Of a DNA stretch of 64,000 nucleotides, positions 50,847 to 58,113 are shown piece after piece. The notes under the pieces were generated by a model. The model saw only the letters and a list, made by a program, of their open reading frames with translations, had not been told where the DNA came from and did not search any database. The translations under genes and the position numbers were made by a program. The DNA comes from JAAYCI01 sp031551695 (GTDB lineage: Bacteria > Bacillota > Clostridia > Oscillospirales > Ruminococcaceae): positions 41,599-105,598 of the forward strand of contig JAVBNG010000003.1 of the NCBI GenBank assembly GCA_031551695.1. Reading direction: 5' to 3'. Numbering within the stretch: the stretch's first letter is position 1; each line of letters starts with the position of its first letter.

Positions 50847-51419
50847 ATGAACCTTGGAAAGCAAATCAAAAATCATCGGGAAATGAAAGAACTTTCGCAA
50901 GAAGAATTAGCAGAAAAGATTTATGTATCAAGGCAAACCATTTCAAATTGGGAAAACGAAAAGAGTTATCCCGATATACATAATATCCTAATGCTAAGTG
51001 TCCTCTTCGATGTTTCCTTGGATGAATTGGTGAAAGGGGATATTGACACAATGAAAAAGCAAATAGCAAACAATAGCTTTACCCGCTGGGCATGGGTCAT
51101 GTTGATAAGTATGATACTTGCGCCCTTGTCCATTGCGCCAGCAGTTCGCTTTCTTGGCCGCCTCGGGCTGATAATACCTGTGATTTTTGCAATCGTTGGT
51201 CTTACCGCCTCCATTATTTTGGAAGTGGCCAAGAAGAAGAACAATGTTAAAACATACTCTGAAATCCTTGCTTTTATGGAAAACAAGGAGCCGGACAAAG
51301 GCAAAGTAACGCAAGAAAAAAGCAAGTGGCCTAAAACCCGCATTATAATGATGGTTGCCAGTGCCATCATAACAGTTGCTTTGATAGCCATTAGCTTTTT
51401 GCTCTTTCGTGGCATTTAA
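50847..51419 (+). CDS. XRE-family HTH regulator with C-terminal membrane helices
   Basis: 190 residues from ATG 50847 (TCGGGAGG site). Residues 1-65 are a Cro/CI HTH: LGKQIKNHREMKELSQEELAEKIYVSRQTISNWENEKSYPD. The rest has three membrane helices (about 80-100, 105-125 and 165-188). Membrane-tethered XRE regulators of this shape are common in Firmicutes, often beside genes they control. Lower GC than its neighbours and opposite orientation mark it as an insertion into the transfer run. Terminators flank it on both sides. Confidence 0.86.
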   Translation: MNLGKQIKNHREMKELSQEELAEKIYVSRQTISNWENEKSYPDIHNILMLSVLFDVSLDELVKGDIDTMKKQIANNSFTRWAWVMLISMILAPLSIAPAVRFLGRLGLIIPVIFAIVGLTASIILEVAKKKNNVKTYSEILAFMENKEPDKGKVTQEKSKWPKTRIIMMVASAIITVALIAISFLLFRGI

Positions 51420-51421
51420 CA

Positions 51422-51456
51422 ACAAAACCCGTGGATTCCTCCCCCACGGGTTTTGT
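51422..51456. terminator. Bidirectional terminator between XRE and lipoprotein genes
   Basis: ACAAAACCCGTGG (51422-51434) pairs with CCACGGGTTTTGT (51444-51456) over 13 bp, serving the two convergent genes. Confidence 0.85.
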
Positions 51457-51461
51457 GTTGG

Positions 51462-52145
51462 TTATTGATACAGCACATAAATAAAGTTGCCGCTCTGCAC
51501 AATATTGAAATGCACAAGGCTTGGGTCGTCGGGGGCATACCCGGCATACACATCGATGCAATACTTTAGATCGGCAATAACGCTTGCTTGGCTCAATGTG
51601 GAAATGTCGGGCGGGTTCATATAGCCGGAATTGCCGGTATTTAGGCCGCCGTCCTCGGTCATGCCCTTTCCCAGCGCGTAGGCCCTCGCCTCGGCAATAC
51701 AGGCGCCAGCATCCACCGTGGGGGCTGGTGGCGGTGCCGGGGTCGGCTCGGGCTGCGGTTGCGGGGTGGGTTGTGGCACAGGTTCGGGGCAAGGTTCCGG
51801 GGCAGCTTGTGGCTGTGGCGCCGGTTCCGGGGCAGCCTGGGTGTGCGGTGGAGTGGAAGATGCCGGGGGCGGTGGCTGTGAGGATGAAGCCGCTGGCCGG
51901 TTGCTTGCCGGGGTTTGTGGGGCCTCGGATGTGGCAATGCTCTGGCTGGTGCTTTGGGATGTGCTTTGACTTCGGCTCTGTCTGCTGTCGGGCTTGCTAC
52001 TCACGGCCATGCTGCTTTCGGGCTGGCTGGTGCTGGATTCCGGCGCGCTGCTGGGTGCTGCCGCTTGCCCTACCGTACAGGCCGCCAGCAGGGAAACGGC
52101 GGCCAGCGCGGAACAGGCCAGTAACACGGTTTTTCTGAATGTCAT
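51462..52145 (-). CDS. Lipoprotein with Ser/Pro-rich stalk
   Basis: 227 residues from ATG 52145 (AAGGAGGTG site). The lipobox is AVSLLAAC, so Cys at about 22 is lipidated and the protein sits on the outer face of the membrane. Residues 25-150 are low complexity: Ser/Gln repeats, then Pro/Gln/Glu repeats (QAAPEPAPQPQAAPEP). The C-terminal 80 residues form a small domain (CIAEARAYALGKGMTEDGG and YVLYQ end) with two cysteines and no family I recognise. It lies downstream of the sortase in the same direction. Role in mating or surface assembly is inferred from position. Confidence 0.8.
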   Translation of the reverse strand: MTFRKTVLLACSALAAVSLLAACTVGQAAAPSSAPESSTSQPESSMAVSSKPDSRQSRSQSTSQSTSQSIATSEAPQTPASNRPAASSSQPPPPASSTPPHTQAAPEPAPQPQAAPEPCPEPVPQPTPQPQPEPTPAPPPAPTVDAGACIAEARAYALGKGMTEDGGLNTGNSGYMNPPDISTLSQASVIADLKYCIDVYAGYAPDDPSLVHFNIVQSGNFIYVLYQ

Positions 52146-52240
52146 AACGGACACCTCCTTAGATTTGAACCAGCTTACACGCACCGAAAGGAAAACACAA
52201 GGGTGTCAAATATTCCGTTCAAGCTGAACGGAATTGGCCG
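52146..52240. repeat. Short inverted repeat between sortase and lipoprotein genes
   Basis: ATTCCGTTCA (52212-52221) and TGAACGGAAT (52225-52234) form a 10-bp stem with a three-base loop, seven bases from the sortase stop. The T tail is weak in either direction, so it is a possible attenuator or processing hairpin. Confidence 0.5.
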
Positions 52241-52882
52241 CTATACCTCCACGGCCTGCACACAAAGTCGCTGGGTCTCTTTGCCCGTGATACAGGTGGT
52301 GAGGGTGATGCAGTTGTTCGGTGTGCGGTCAAGGTAGCTCCAATCCTCGTCGCCAATGGTGGCAATGGTTTTCACCGCATACTGCCGGGTTCCCAGCGTG
52401 GTTTCGTAGGTGATAATGTCGCCCTCTTTAAGCTGGGGCAGCTTGTCGAAAAAGGAATAGCTGGCATTGCCGTTGTGGGCGGAAAGGCCCACGTTGCCAT
52501 TCCAGTAGGAAGTGCTTTTGTAATGGGCGGCACCCTTCTTCATATCCTCCATCACGGTGTTTTCGTCACTGTCGAACACATGGCAGGAAAGCCCGATTTT
52601 TTCAATGGTAAGCACCCCGATGCTGTCCTTCACCTCGCCAAGCTGGGCGCGGGTGGTAAAGGTACTGTCGTCCTCGCTGTCCTCCGGCCAGCTTTCGGGG
52701 GCCTTGTCCAGCACCGGGCCGGTGGGCGCGTCCTCTTTTTCGGCCTCGATTACCGCAAGGCTGCTGTCCGGCTGGGGCTGCTCTGGCTTTTCCTCGTTGG
52801 ATTTCAGCAGATACCCGGCCACCAAAAGGCACAGCGCCAGGGCGCCGCCCACGGCAATGAAGATGATGCGTTTTTTACTCAT
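52241..52882 (-). CDS. Sortase (class B/D-like)
   Basis: 213 residues from ATG 52882. N-terminal membrane anchor (RIIFIAVGGALALCLLVAGY), an acidic linker, then the sortase barrel with catalytic His in GLSAHNGNASYSFFDKL, Cys in NCITLTTCITGK and Arg in RLCVQAVEV. The TLTTC motif is standard. It cleaves a sorting signal and joins the protein to the wall or to another pilin. The only sorting-like signal nearby is LPKTG at the C-terminus of the SpaA protein (46448-50656). It starts inside the last codons of the 38-residue ORF upstream. Confidence 0.9.
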   Translation of the reverse strand: MSKKRIIFIAVGGALALCLLVAGYLLKSNEEKPEQPQPDSSLAVIEAEKEDAPTGPVLDKAPESWPEDSEDDSTFTTRAQLGEVKDSIGVLTIEKIGLSCHVFDSDENTVMEDMKKGAAHYKSTSYWNGNVGLSAHNGNASYSFFDKLPQLKEGDIITYETTLGTRQYAVKTIATIGDEDWSYLDRTPNNCITLTTCITGKETQRLCVQAVEV

Positions 52883-52991
52883 ATTCCCAACCCCCCACAT
52901 TCTTTTGCTTGCGGCTGCGCCGCCAGCCGATGGTAAGCAGGGCGGCAACCAGCAGCCCCGCCGCAACAAACACTTTTTCCAGCCTATTCAC
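52875..52991 (-). CDS. 38-residue single-helix membrane protein
   Basis: GTG start at 52991 overlaps the stop of the surface-protein gene, and the TAA at 52877-52875 overlaps the sortase start. It encodes NRLEKVFVAAGLLVAALLTI, then WRRSRKQKNVGGWEYE: one membrane helix with a basic cytoplasmic end. The double overlap shows it is translated as part of a tightly packed operon and is not chance sequence. Function unknown; possibly a partner of the sortase or the surface protein. Confidence 0.7.
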   Translation of the reverse strand: MNRLEKVFVAAGLLVAALLTIGWRRSRKQKNVGGWEYE

Positions 52992-54216
52992 GGTAGCTGT
53001 CCTCCACACTGTTATAGTCAAACAAATTGGTACGGCCCGCATCTTCGCCGGTCAGGTTGTCCGGCCAATTATCGAAATAGGACGGCTCTTTTGGGGTTTG
53101 GGCGGCGGGCTCGCCTTCCTCCGGGTACTCGTAGATGCCGTATTCCGGCACATCGTCCTCGCCATCCTCGTAGTCGTCATAACCGTAGGCATTTGCCCCG
53201 GCACGTTTTTGCTGCAATCGGCGGTGCAGAATATACCCGCCGCTGGCAAGGCCGCCAATCACCAATACTCCCAGCAGAATGAAGGGAAACAACGTGCCGC
53301 CGCTTTTCGCATTGTCCACGGCCTCGGGTTCCGCCGGGGCCTCCGGCACAATCTCCACGCCCCGGTATACAAGGGTGTACTGCACCTTGCCGGGGGTCAC
53401 TTTTTCCACCTCGCCGGTGTAGTTGACCGTAGCCATACAGCCCGATACCTTACTGCCGCGCCCGCTGCCGGAATAGCTGGCAACCGCGGTGTACAGGGTG
53501 GGCACCAGCCCGCCATCGGTGGGGTCGGTGCGGGTGATTTGCCACTCCACATTTTCAAGCTGCAAGGTCACACCGTTTTTGGTAACGGTTTTGGGCACGG
53601 CGGCCATGTCGTTGCTGGTCAGGCCGGGGTACTCGCGGGTATCGGTTACACGGTAGCTGTACCCCTCGGTGCCGTTCTCGGCAAAGGTGATGCTGGCCGC
53701 ATCAAGCTGCAAGGTGCCGGTGTACCCGTTCTGGCTGTACTCGGTGGTGGGGGCCAGTGTTGCCACCAATGCCGCCGCGTCGTTCTTCCCACACTCGGCC
53801 ACCACGCTTTTGCTGGCGGTCTTTGTGTCCACCGTGCCGGGGATTTCTTTTTTCAAAACCTCCATGCGGCTGAAGGTATAGCCGTCCTGCTCAAAGGATT
53901 TGGGCAGCGTTTCGGGGCTCTGCCCTTCCTCCATTTCGTACACTCTGGTGATGTATGGGGTATCGCCCAGCATTTCATACCGCACATCGATGGGGTAAAT
54001 GGCATCGGGGCGAATATCCAGCGCGGCGGGCGGGCGCTGGGTTTCCTCGCCAGCCAGGGCGGCGGGCGCCACGTACACCACCTCGTCGGGGGTGTACTCG
54101 GTATCGCCCACGGTGGTTTCGGGGCGTCCATCGTCCTCACCGTTTGCGGCGTGAACCGGCACGGCCAGGGTCAACAGGGCCAGGCAGCACAGGACGGTTG
54201 CCAACACTTTTTTCAT
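52984..54216 (-). CDS. Conjugation-associated surface membrane protein (DUF4366-like position)
   Basis: 410 residues from ATG 54216. Signal peptide (VLATVLCCLALLTLAVPVHA), an extracellular domain of about 290 residues, one membrane helix near 318-340 (GGTLFPFILLGVLVIGGLAS), a basic stop HRRLQQKR, and a cytoplasmic acidic Tyr/Asp/Glu-rich tail. Position between PrgI and sortase matches the large surface protein seen in Tn1549-like transfer operons. Tail composition suggests protein contacts. The start overlaps the end of the PrgI gene by about 80 bases in another frame, longer than usual. Confidence 0.75.
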   Translation of the reverse strand: MKKVLATVLCCLALLTLAVPVHAANGEDDGRPETTVGDTEYTPDEVVYVAPAALAGEETQRPPAALDIRPDAIYPIDVRYEMLGDTPYITRVYEMEEGQSPETLPKSFEQDGYTFSRMEVLKKEIPGTVDTKTASKSVVAECGKNDAAALVATLAPTTEYSQNGYTGTLQLDAASITFAENGTEGYSYRVTDTREYPGLTSNDMAAVPKTVTKNGVTLQLENVEWQITRTDPTDGGLVPTLYTAVASYSGSGRGSKVSGCMATVNYTGEVEKVTPGKVQYTLVYRGVEIVPEAPAEPEAVDNAKSGGTLFPFILLGVLVIGGLASGGYILHRRLQQKRAGANAYGYDDYEDGEDDVPEYGIYEYPEEGEPAAQTPKEPSYFDNWPDNLTGEDAGRTNLFDYNSVEDSYRE

Positions 54217-54679
54217 AAGCTGATAACTCCTTCTTCGTCTTTTTGTAGGGTTGCTTTTGCGGGGGCCGCTTTCTCGCCTGGGCCGGTGGCCTGGGCGGGG
54301 CTGGTGGCGGCTGTGCCGGGGTTGGTTTTTTCTTTTCCTTTGCCTTGGCTTTTTCGGCGTCCTGCATGGCAAGCAGGTAGTAGTTTTCGGCTACAAACTT
54401 GCGCGGCCCGGCGTACAGAAATTCACTCTTGAACCAAGCCAACAAAAACTGTTCCAGCGTCAGGCTGTTGTACTGGAAAAAGCCCATGGCGGCCACAGGC
54501 ACGGCAACGAGGATGCAAAGCCAGCTTACGGTTTCCTCGCCCAGCGGGCCTTTGAGCAAAAAGTACACCCCTACAGCCATGCCCAGCGCCAGCACTGAAC
54601 AGATGAATTGCCGGGTGGACAAGCCAAAAAAGATGTTCTCTTGGTAGCGGCGAATTTCCTTGTTTATCTTAATTTCCAA
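54137..54679 (-). CDS. PrgI-family conjugation membrane protein
   Basis: 180 residues from TTG 54679 (AAGGGAGTGG site about ten bases upstream), beginning EIKINKEIRRYQENIFFGLS, the PrgI/VirB3-like signature. Two membrane helices follow (QFICSVLALGMAVGVYFLL and WLCILVAVPVAAMGFFQY), then LTLEQFLLAWFKSEFLYAGP. The C-terminal third is Lys/Pro-rich. PrgI proteins partner VirB4 and VirB6 in the inner-membrane complex. The last 27 codons overlap the next gene. Confidence 0.85.
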   Translation of the reverse strand: MEIKINKEIRRYQENIFFGLSTRQFICSVLALGMAVGVYFLLKGPLGEETVSWLCILVAVPVAAMGFFQYNSLTLEQFLLAWFKSEFLYAGPRKFVAENYYLLAMQDAEKAKAKEKKKPTPAQPPPAPPRPPAQARKRPPQKQPYKKTKKELSAYEKSVGNRPVLPGPVDPGRAGSRRKR

Positions 54680-54697
54680 TCGTGTAAATCCACTCCC

Positions 54698-54726
54698 TTG
54701 TGTTTGGATTTGGTGGGCGGTATGCT
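54698..54726 (+). promoter_or_regulatory. Promoter for the small plus-strand membrane gene
   Basis: TTGTGT (54698-54703), a 17-bp spacer and TATGCT (54721-54726), then a GAAAGGGGG site before the ATG at 54753. It lies between PrgI and VirB6 and points against the transfer operon. Confidence 0.6.
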
Positions 54727-54752
54727 GGTGGTAGAAAGGGGGCCAACAGAAT

Positions 54753-54962
54753 ATGGCTATCTGGCAAATGGTACTGGCCGGGCTGGTGCTGCTGGTAGTC
54801 CTCCGCCTGGTGTTCAAGGGCATTTCCCGCTGGCGGTTCAACCGCCGCGAACAGCGCCGCATTATGAACCGGATATATGAGCTCCGGCAGCAGGGCTACA
54901 CCAACGAGGATTTTTACATCGATACGCAGTACGGCATACCTGTGGTACGGCTGTACGAGTAG
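54753..54962 (+). CDS. Small membrane protein on the opposite strand
   Basis: 69 residues: one membrane helix at the N-terminus (WQMVLAGLVLLVVLRLVF), a basic stretch KGISRWRFNRREQRR, then a compact IMNRIYELRQQGYTNEDFYI segment ending GIPVVRLYE. Its own promoter, ribosome site and terminator make it a credible independent gene inside the minus-strand operon. The opposing frame on the minus strand looks random. No known family; regulation or toxin-like roles are conceivable but unsupported. Confidence 0.65.
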   Translation: MAIWQMVLAGLVLLVVLRLVFKGISRWRFNRREQRRIMNRIYELRQQGYTNEDFYIDTQYGIPVVRLYE

Positions 54963-54987
54963 GCGGGCTACGGCCCGCCTTTTTTTG
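54961..54987 (+). terminator. Terminator of the small plus-strand gene
   Basis: AGGCGGGC (54961-54968) pairs with GCCCGCCT (54973-54980), followed by a run of seven to eight T. On the minus strand there is no T tail, so it should act mainly on the plus strand. Confidence 0.85.
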
Positions 54988-54990
54988 TGC

Positions 54991-55794
54991 CTACAAGCCA
55001 AACACTTCTTTGCTCACTCTATCGCTGGCTTTCACCAGCCCCACCAAAATGAGCATATTGAACACGAGTTCGGCAATGTAGGCCCACACCTTGGTCACGG
55101 CGCTGCCCGCCGCCAGTGCCGGGGCGCTGCCAGCGAAAGCCGAAAAGATGATAAGGGCCAGCATGACAACGGCGCCCTCCAAGCACACAGCCAGATAGTT
55201 GCGGATAAACTGCTTGCCGTGCTGGGCGGTGGATTCCCCCGCAAAGCAGGACAGTGGGATGGGCGCCAGGGCTGTGTACATATACAGGCGAAAAAAGCGG
55301 CCCATGACGGTCATTACCAGAACAAAGGACAGCACCGTTATCACCAGACTGCCCAGCAGGGTGACTATCCACAGCGGGATACTCTCAAAAAAGCCAAGGC
55401 TTTCAATGTCGGTCACGATTTCGGCGGGCAGGCTTAGCGACGCCGCCGCACCGCTCATGTGGCCCGCCACTGTGCTGACCACACCGCTGCATATCTCAAA
55501 CAGCAGCAGCATAAGGTCCATACAGTAGCCCACGGCAGTTTTGGCGGCGATAAAGCGGATGAAGTACCGTAGGGCGGTTTCGGGTCGGCGCAGTTCCCGC
55601 ACGTTCATGGTGCCGCCGAATATGGCAATAGCGGTGAACAGCACCAGCAGGCCGTAGGCAATAGCCTTTAGCCCGCCGTTGATGTTCACCATAACCCCCC
55701 ACACCGCGCCGCCCCGGAAGGTTTGCGGGCTTTGGGCCACCATCGCCCAAATCTCGGCCAGCTTTTGGTTCCATGTGTTAAGGGCATTGGTCAA
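54991..55794 (-). CDS. VirB6/TrbL-like conjugation channel protein
   Basis: 267 residues from TTG 55794, with five to six membrane helices (e.g. AIAYGLLVLFTAIAIFGG, LLGSLVITVLSFVLVMTVMG, VVMLALIIFSAFAG). Contains NTWNQKLAEIWAMVAQSPQT and MYTALAPIPLSCFAGES, typical of the Gram-positive VirB6-type subunit. It forms the membrane pore with PrgI and VirB4. The real start may be seven codons upstream at an ATC (55815), because the GGAGGTGG site stands right before it and the extra INWIVEN fits the family N-terminus. Confidence 0.9.
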   Translation of the reverse strand: MTNALNTWNQKLAEIWAMVAQSPQTFRGGAVWGVMVNINGGLKAIAYGLLVLFTAIAIFGGTMNVRELRRPETALRYFIRFIAAKTAVGYCMDLMLLLFEICSGVVSTVAGHMSGAAASLSLPAEIVTDIESLGFFESIPLWIVTLLGSLVITVLSFVLVMTVMGRFFRLYMYTALAPIPLSCFAGESTAQHGKQFIRNYLAVCLEGAVVMLALIIFSAFAGSAPALAAGSAVTKVWAYIAELVFNMLILVGLVKASDRVSKEVFGL

Positions 55795-55869
55795 ATTCTC
55801 TACTATCCAGTTGATATGTAAACCACCTCCAAAATGGTTGATGCCCGGCCAATGCCGGGTGCGCCGCCG

Positions 55870-56244
55870 TTATACAATCATGTCCAAAATATCCTTGGCA
55901 AAGGCAATTACCACGCCGCCGAAAAAGGCCATGATGCCCTGCGCCCGCTGGCCGGGGTCGTGGCTTTTCAGCGAAAGGCCAATCTGCACCACGCCAAAAC
56001 CCAAGAGAATAAGGCCAATGGCCTTGATGGCGGCAAAGATGAAGTCGGACAGCTTGTTGATGCTTGCCAGCGGGTCGCCAGCGGCCATGACAGGCACGGC
56101 GGTGAACGTGACCAGCAGAAGGACCAGCACCGTACACAGGTAGCCGCGCACTACCTTGTCCTCCCGTTCTTCCTCGCTCATGGGGCGGTCGCGGCGTTCT
56201 TCCATGTTCTTGATAAACTGCTCCGCTTTAGGGCTCTTTCTCAA
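55870..56244 (-). CDS. Maff2-family (VirB2-like) conjugation protein
   Basis: 124 residues. A charged N-terminus (MEERRDRPMSEEEREDK) is followed by a signal-like helix (YLCTVLVLLLVTFTAVPVMA), then two helices in LSDFIFAAIKAIGLILLGFG and GIMAFFGGVVIAFAKDILDM with a short DPGQRAQ loop. This hairpin is the Maff2/VirB2 pilin-like pattern. Start TTG 56244 with GCGGAGG site. It sits between VirD4 and VirB6, the usual place. Confidence 0.85.
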   Translation of the reverse strand: MRKSPKAEQFIKNMEERRDRPMSEEEREDKVVRGYLCTVLVLLLVTFTAVPVMAAGDPLASINKLSDFIFAAIKAIGLILLGFGVVQIGLSLKSHDPGQRAQGIMAFFGGVVIAFAKDILDMIV

Positions 56245-56258
56245 ATTGTGTTCCTCCG

Positions 56259-58037
56259 CTATTCAATAATTTCTATGTCGTCCAAATTGGTAAAGGGTTC
56301 GGAAAGGTCGGGCTGGCGGTAGTCGGTTTGGGCTATCTCATAGGGCGCCGCGCCGCCATGGGCGGTCAGGTGGATATGGGGATGGCGCATCAGGTTGTAT
56401 TTGCGGTCAATGACCGGCCGCTCCCCACGGATAAACAACAGGGCATAATCGTTATCCAGCATCCGCACCTCGTCGGGCTGCATGAGCTCCCGCCCGGTGT
56501 TTTGAAAGTTCTCGCTGGAAGAACCGCTGCGCCCGCGGGTGATGCCTCGGGTTTTGGTGTCGATGGTGCTTTTGCCCAGCAGTTTTGAAATGTACTCGTG
56601 GGTGCTTTGCTCATTTCCTCCCAAATAGAGCAAACTATCGCAGTTTCCCGTGATATTCTCCCAGTCCTTGTCAAACATGGCGCGCAGGGCCGCCATGTTT
56701 TGGATGATGATGTTGCAAAAAATCTGGCGGCTGCGGCAGGTTGCGAGAATTTTGCCAAAATCGTCACCACCGGGCACCGGCACGTTTTGAAACTCGTCCA
56801 TGATGATGCGCACCGGCACTGGCAGCACACCGCCGTGAAGCTGGTCGGCGCGGTAGTACAGTTCTTGGAAAGCACAGGTGTACAGCATCCCGATGATGTA
56901 GTTAAAGGACGTGTCGCCGTTGTCGGGAATGACGCAAAAAATGGCGCGCTTGCGCTCGCCAAGGCTGCCCAAATCCATATCGTCGTAATCCGTCATGCGG
57001 CGGATGGCCGACAGGTTGAACGCGGCCAGCCGCACCGCTGCCGACACCAATATGCTTTTGGCCGTCTTGCCCGCCGCCTGTTTGAAAACCTTGTACTGCT
57101 TTACCGCGATATGCTCTGGCTGTTCTTCTTCCAGCCCTTCAAACACAAGGTCTACCGGGCTGCGGTATTCCTCGTTATCCTCGCTGGCCGCGGCGTTTTC
57201 CAGCATAAACATCACGGTGGAGAAATTTTTCTCGTAGTCCGGGGCCTCATGGTACAGAAAAAGAATGAGGGCAGAAAGCAGGGCGATTTCCGATTTCTCC
57301 CAAAATGGATCCTCGCCCTTGGCGTTGCGTGGGGTAGTATTTTTTATGAGGTTGTTTATCATCTTCAAAACATCCGCCTCGCTGCGCATATAGGGAAAAG
57401 GGTTGAACGCATCCGACTGCGCCACGTTCACCAGGTTAAACACCTTGATTTCGTACCCCTTGGCAATCAGCAGCGGCGCCATGGTGCGCAAAAGCTCGGC
57501 CTTGGGGTCGGTAATGAGGTAGGAACATGCGTTGGGGTTTTCGCTTTCGGACGCAGCTTGCAGCAGCGCGGGCATGGCTACGGCCCGGCTTTTGCCGCTG
57601 CCGCTCCCGCCCACCACAAGGAGGTTGAGATTGCGGCGGTGCTTGTGGGTATCCGTTCCGATGCGCACGTTCTCGGTGAGGATGATGTTGTCAAATTGGT
57701 TTTGTCGGTTGGCGTATTTGGCGTTCAGATGGGCGGGGCTGCCCCACTCGGCGCTGCCGTGTTCCTCGCCCAGCCGGGTGTTGGCGCTCATGCTTTTGTT
57801 GTAGGCCACAATCCCGGCATACAAAAGGACGGCCACCAAGCAAATGGGGGCCGTCCTCTCTGTCCAGTGCAGGGCAAGCGGGTTTTCAAAGCTGGCGGTC
57901 AGGTTATCGAGTAATCCGCCAAGTTTTACACCCGGTTGCCAGCATTGCGCCAATATCGCCCCGAGCCACAAAACGAACGGCAGGGGGAGTAACCACCAGA
58001 GCCACTCTTTGCCGCCCGTGTGCTTGGGCGTTTTCAA
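56259..58037 (-). CDS. virD4: VirD4/TraG-type coupling protein
   Basis: 592 residues. Two N-terminal membrane helices, then the motor domain with Walker A VVGGSGSGKSRAVAMP (about residue 140), Walker B IIMDEFQNVPVPGGDDF and arginine-finger regions (IIQNMAALRAMFDKDWENI). It links the relaxase-DNA complex to the channel and hydrolyses ATP for transport. Probable TTG start at 58037 (GGTGATG site). Next upstream is the PcfB-like gene, its usual accessory partner. Confidence 0.95.
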   Translation of the reverse strand: MKTPKHTGGKEWLWWLLPLPFVLWLGAILAQCWQPGVKLGGLLDNLTASFENPLALHWTERTAPICLVAVLLYAGIVAYNKSMSANTRLGEEHGSAEWGSPAHLNAKYANRQNQFDNIILTENVRIGTDTHKHRRNLNLLVVGGSGSGKSRAVAMPALLQAASESENPNACSYLITDPKAELLRTMAPLLIAKGYEIKVFNLVNVAQSDAFNPFPYMRSEADVLKMINNLIKNTTPRNAKGEDPFWEKSEIALLSALILFLYHEAPDYEKNFSTVMFMLENAAASEDNEEYRSPVDLVFEGLEEEQPEHIAVKQYKVFKQAAGKTAKSILVSAAVRLAAFNLSAIRRMTDYDDMDLGSLGERKRAIFCVIPDNGDTSFNYIIGMLYTCAFQELYYRADQLHGGVLPVPVRIIMDEFQNVPVPGGDDFGKILATCRSRQIFCNIIIQNMAALRAMFDKDWENITGNCDSLLYLGGNEQSTHEYISKLLGKSTIDTKTRGITRGRSGSSSENFQNTGRELMQPDEVRMLDNDYALLFIRGERPVIDRKYNLMRHPHIHLTAHGGAAPYEIAQTDYRQPDLSEPFTNLDDIEIIE

Positions 58038-58113
58038 ATAGGCATCACCACATTTTCATAGTATTTTGCTAGGAATTTGGAGTCTACTACTTCGGTAAAA
58101 CTTCACTCATACC

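Noticed and set aside
56598..57914. 438-codon plus-strand frame opposite virD4
   Set aside because: Antisense of a well-supported coupling protein; no motif of its own.
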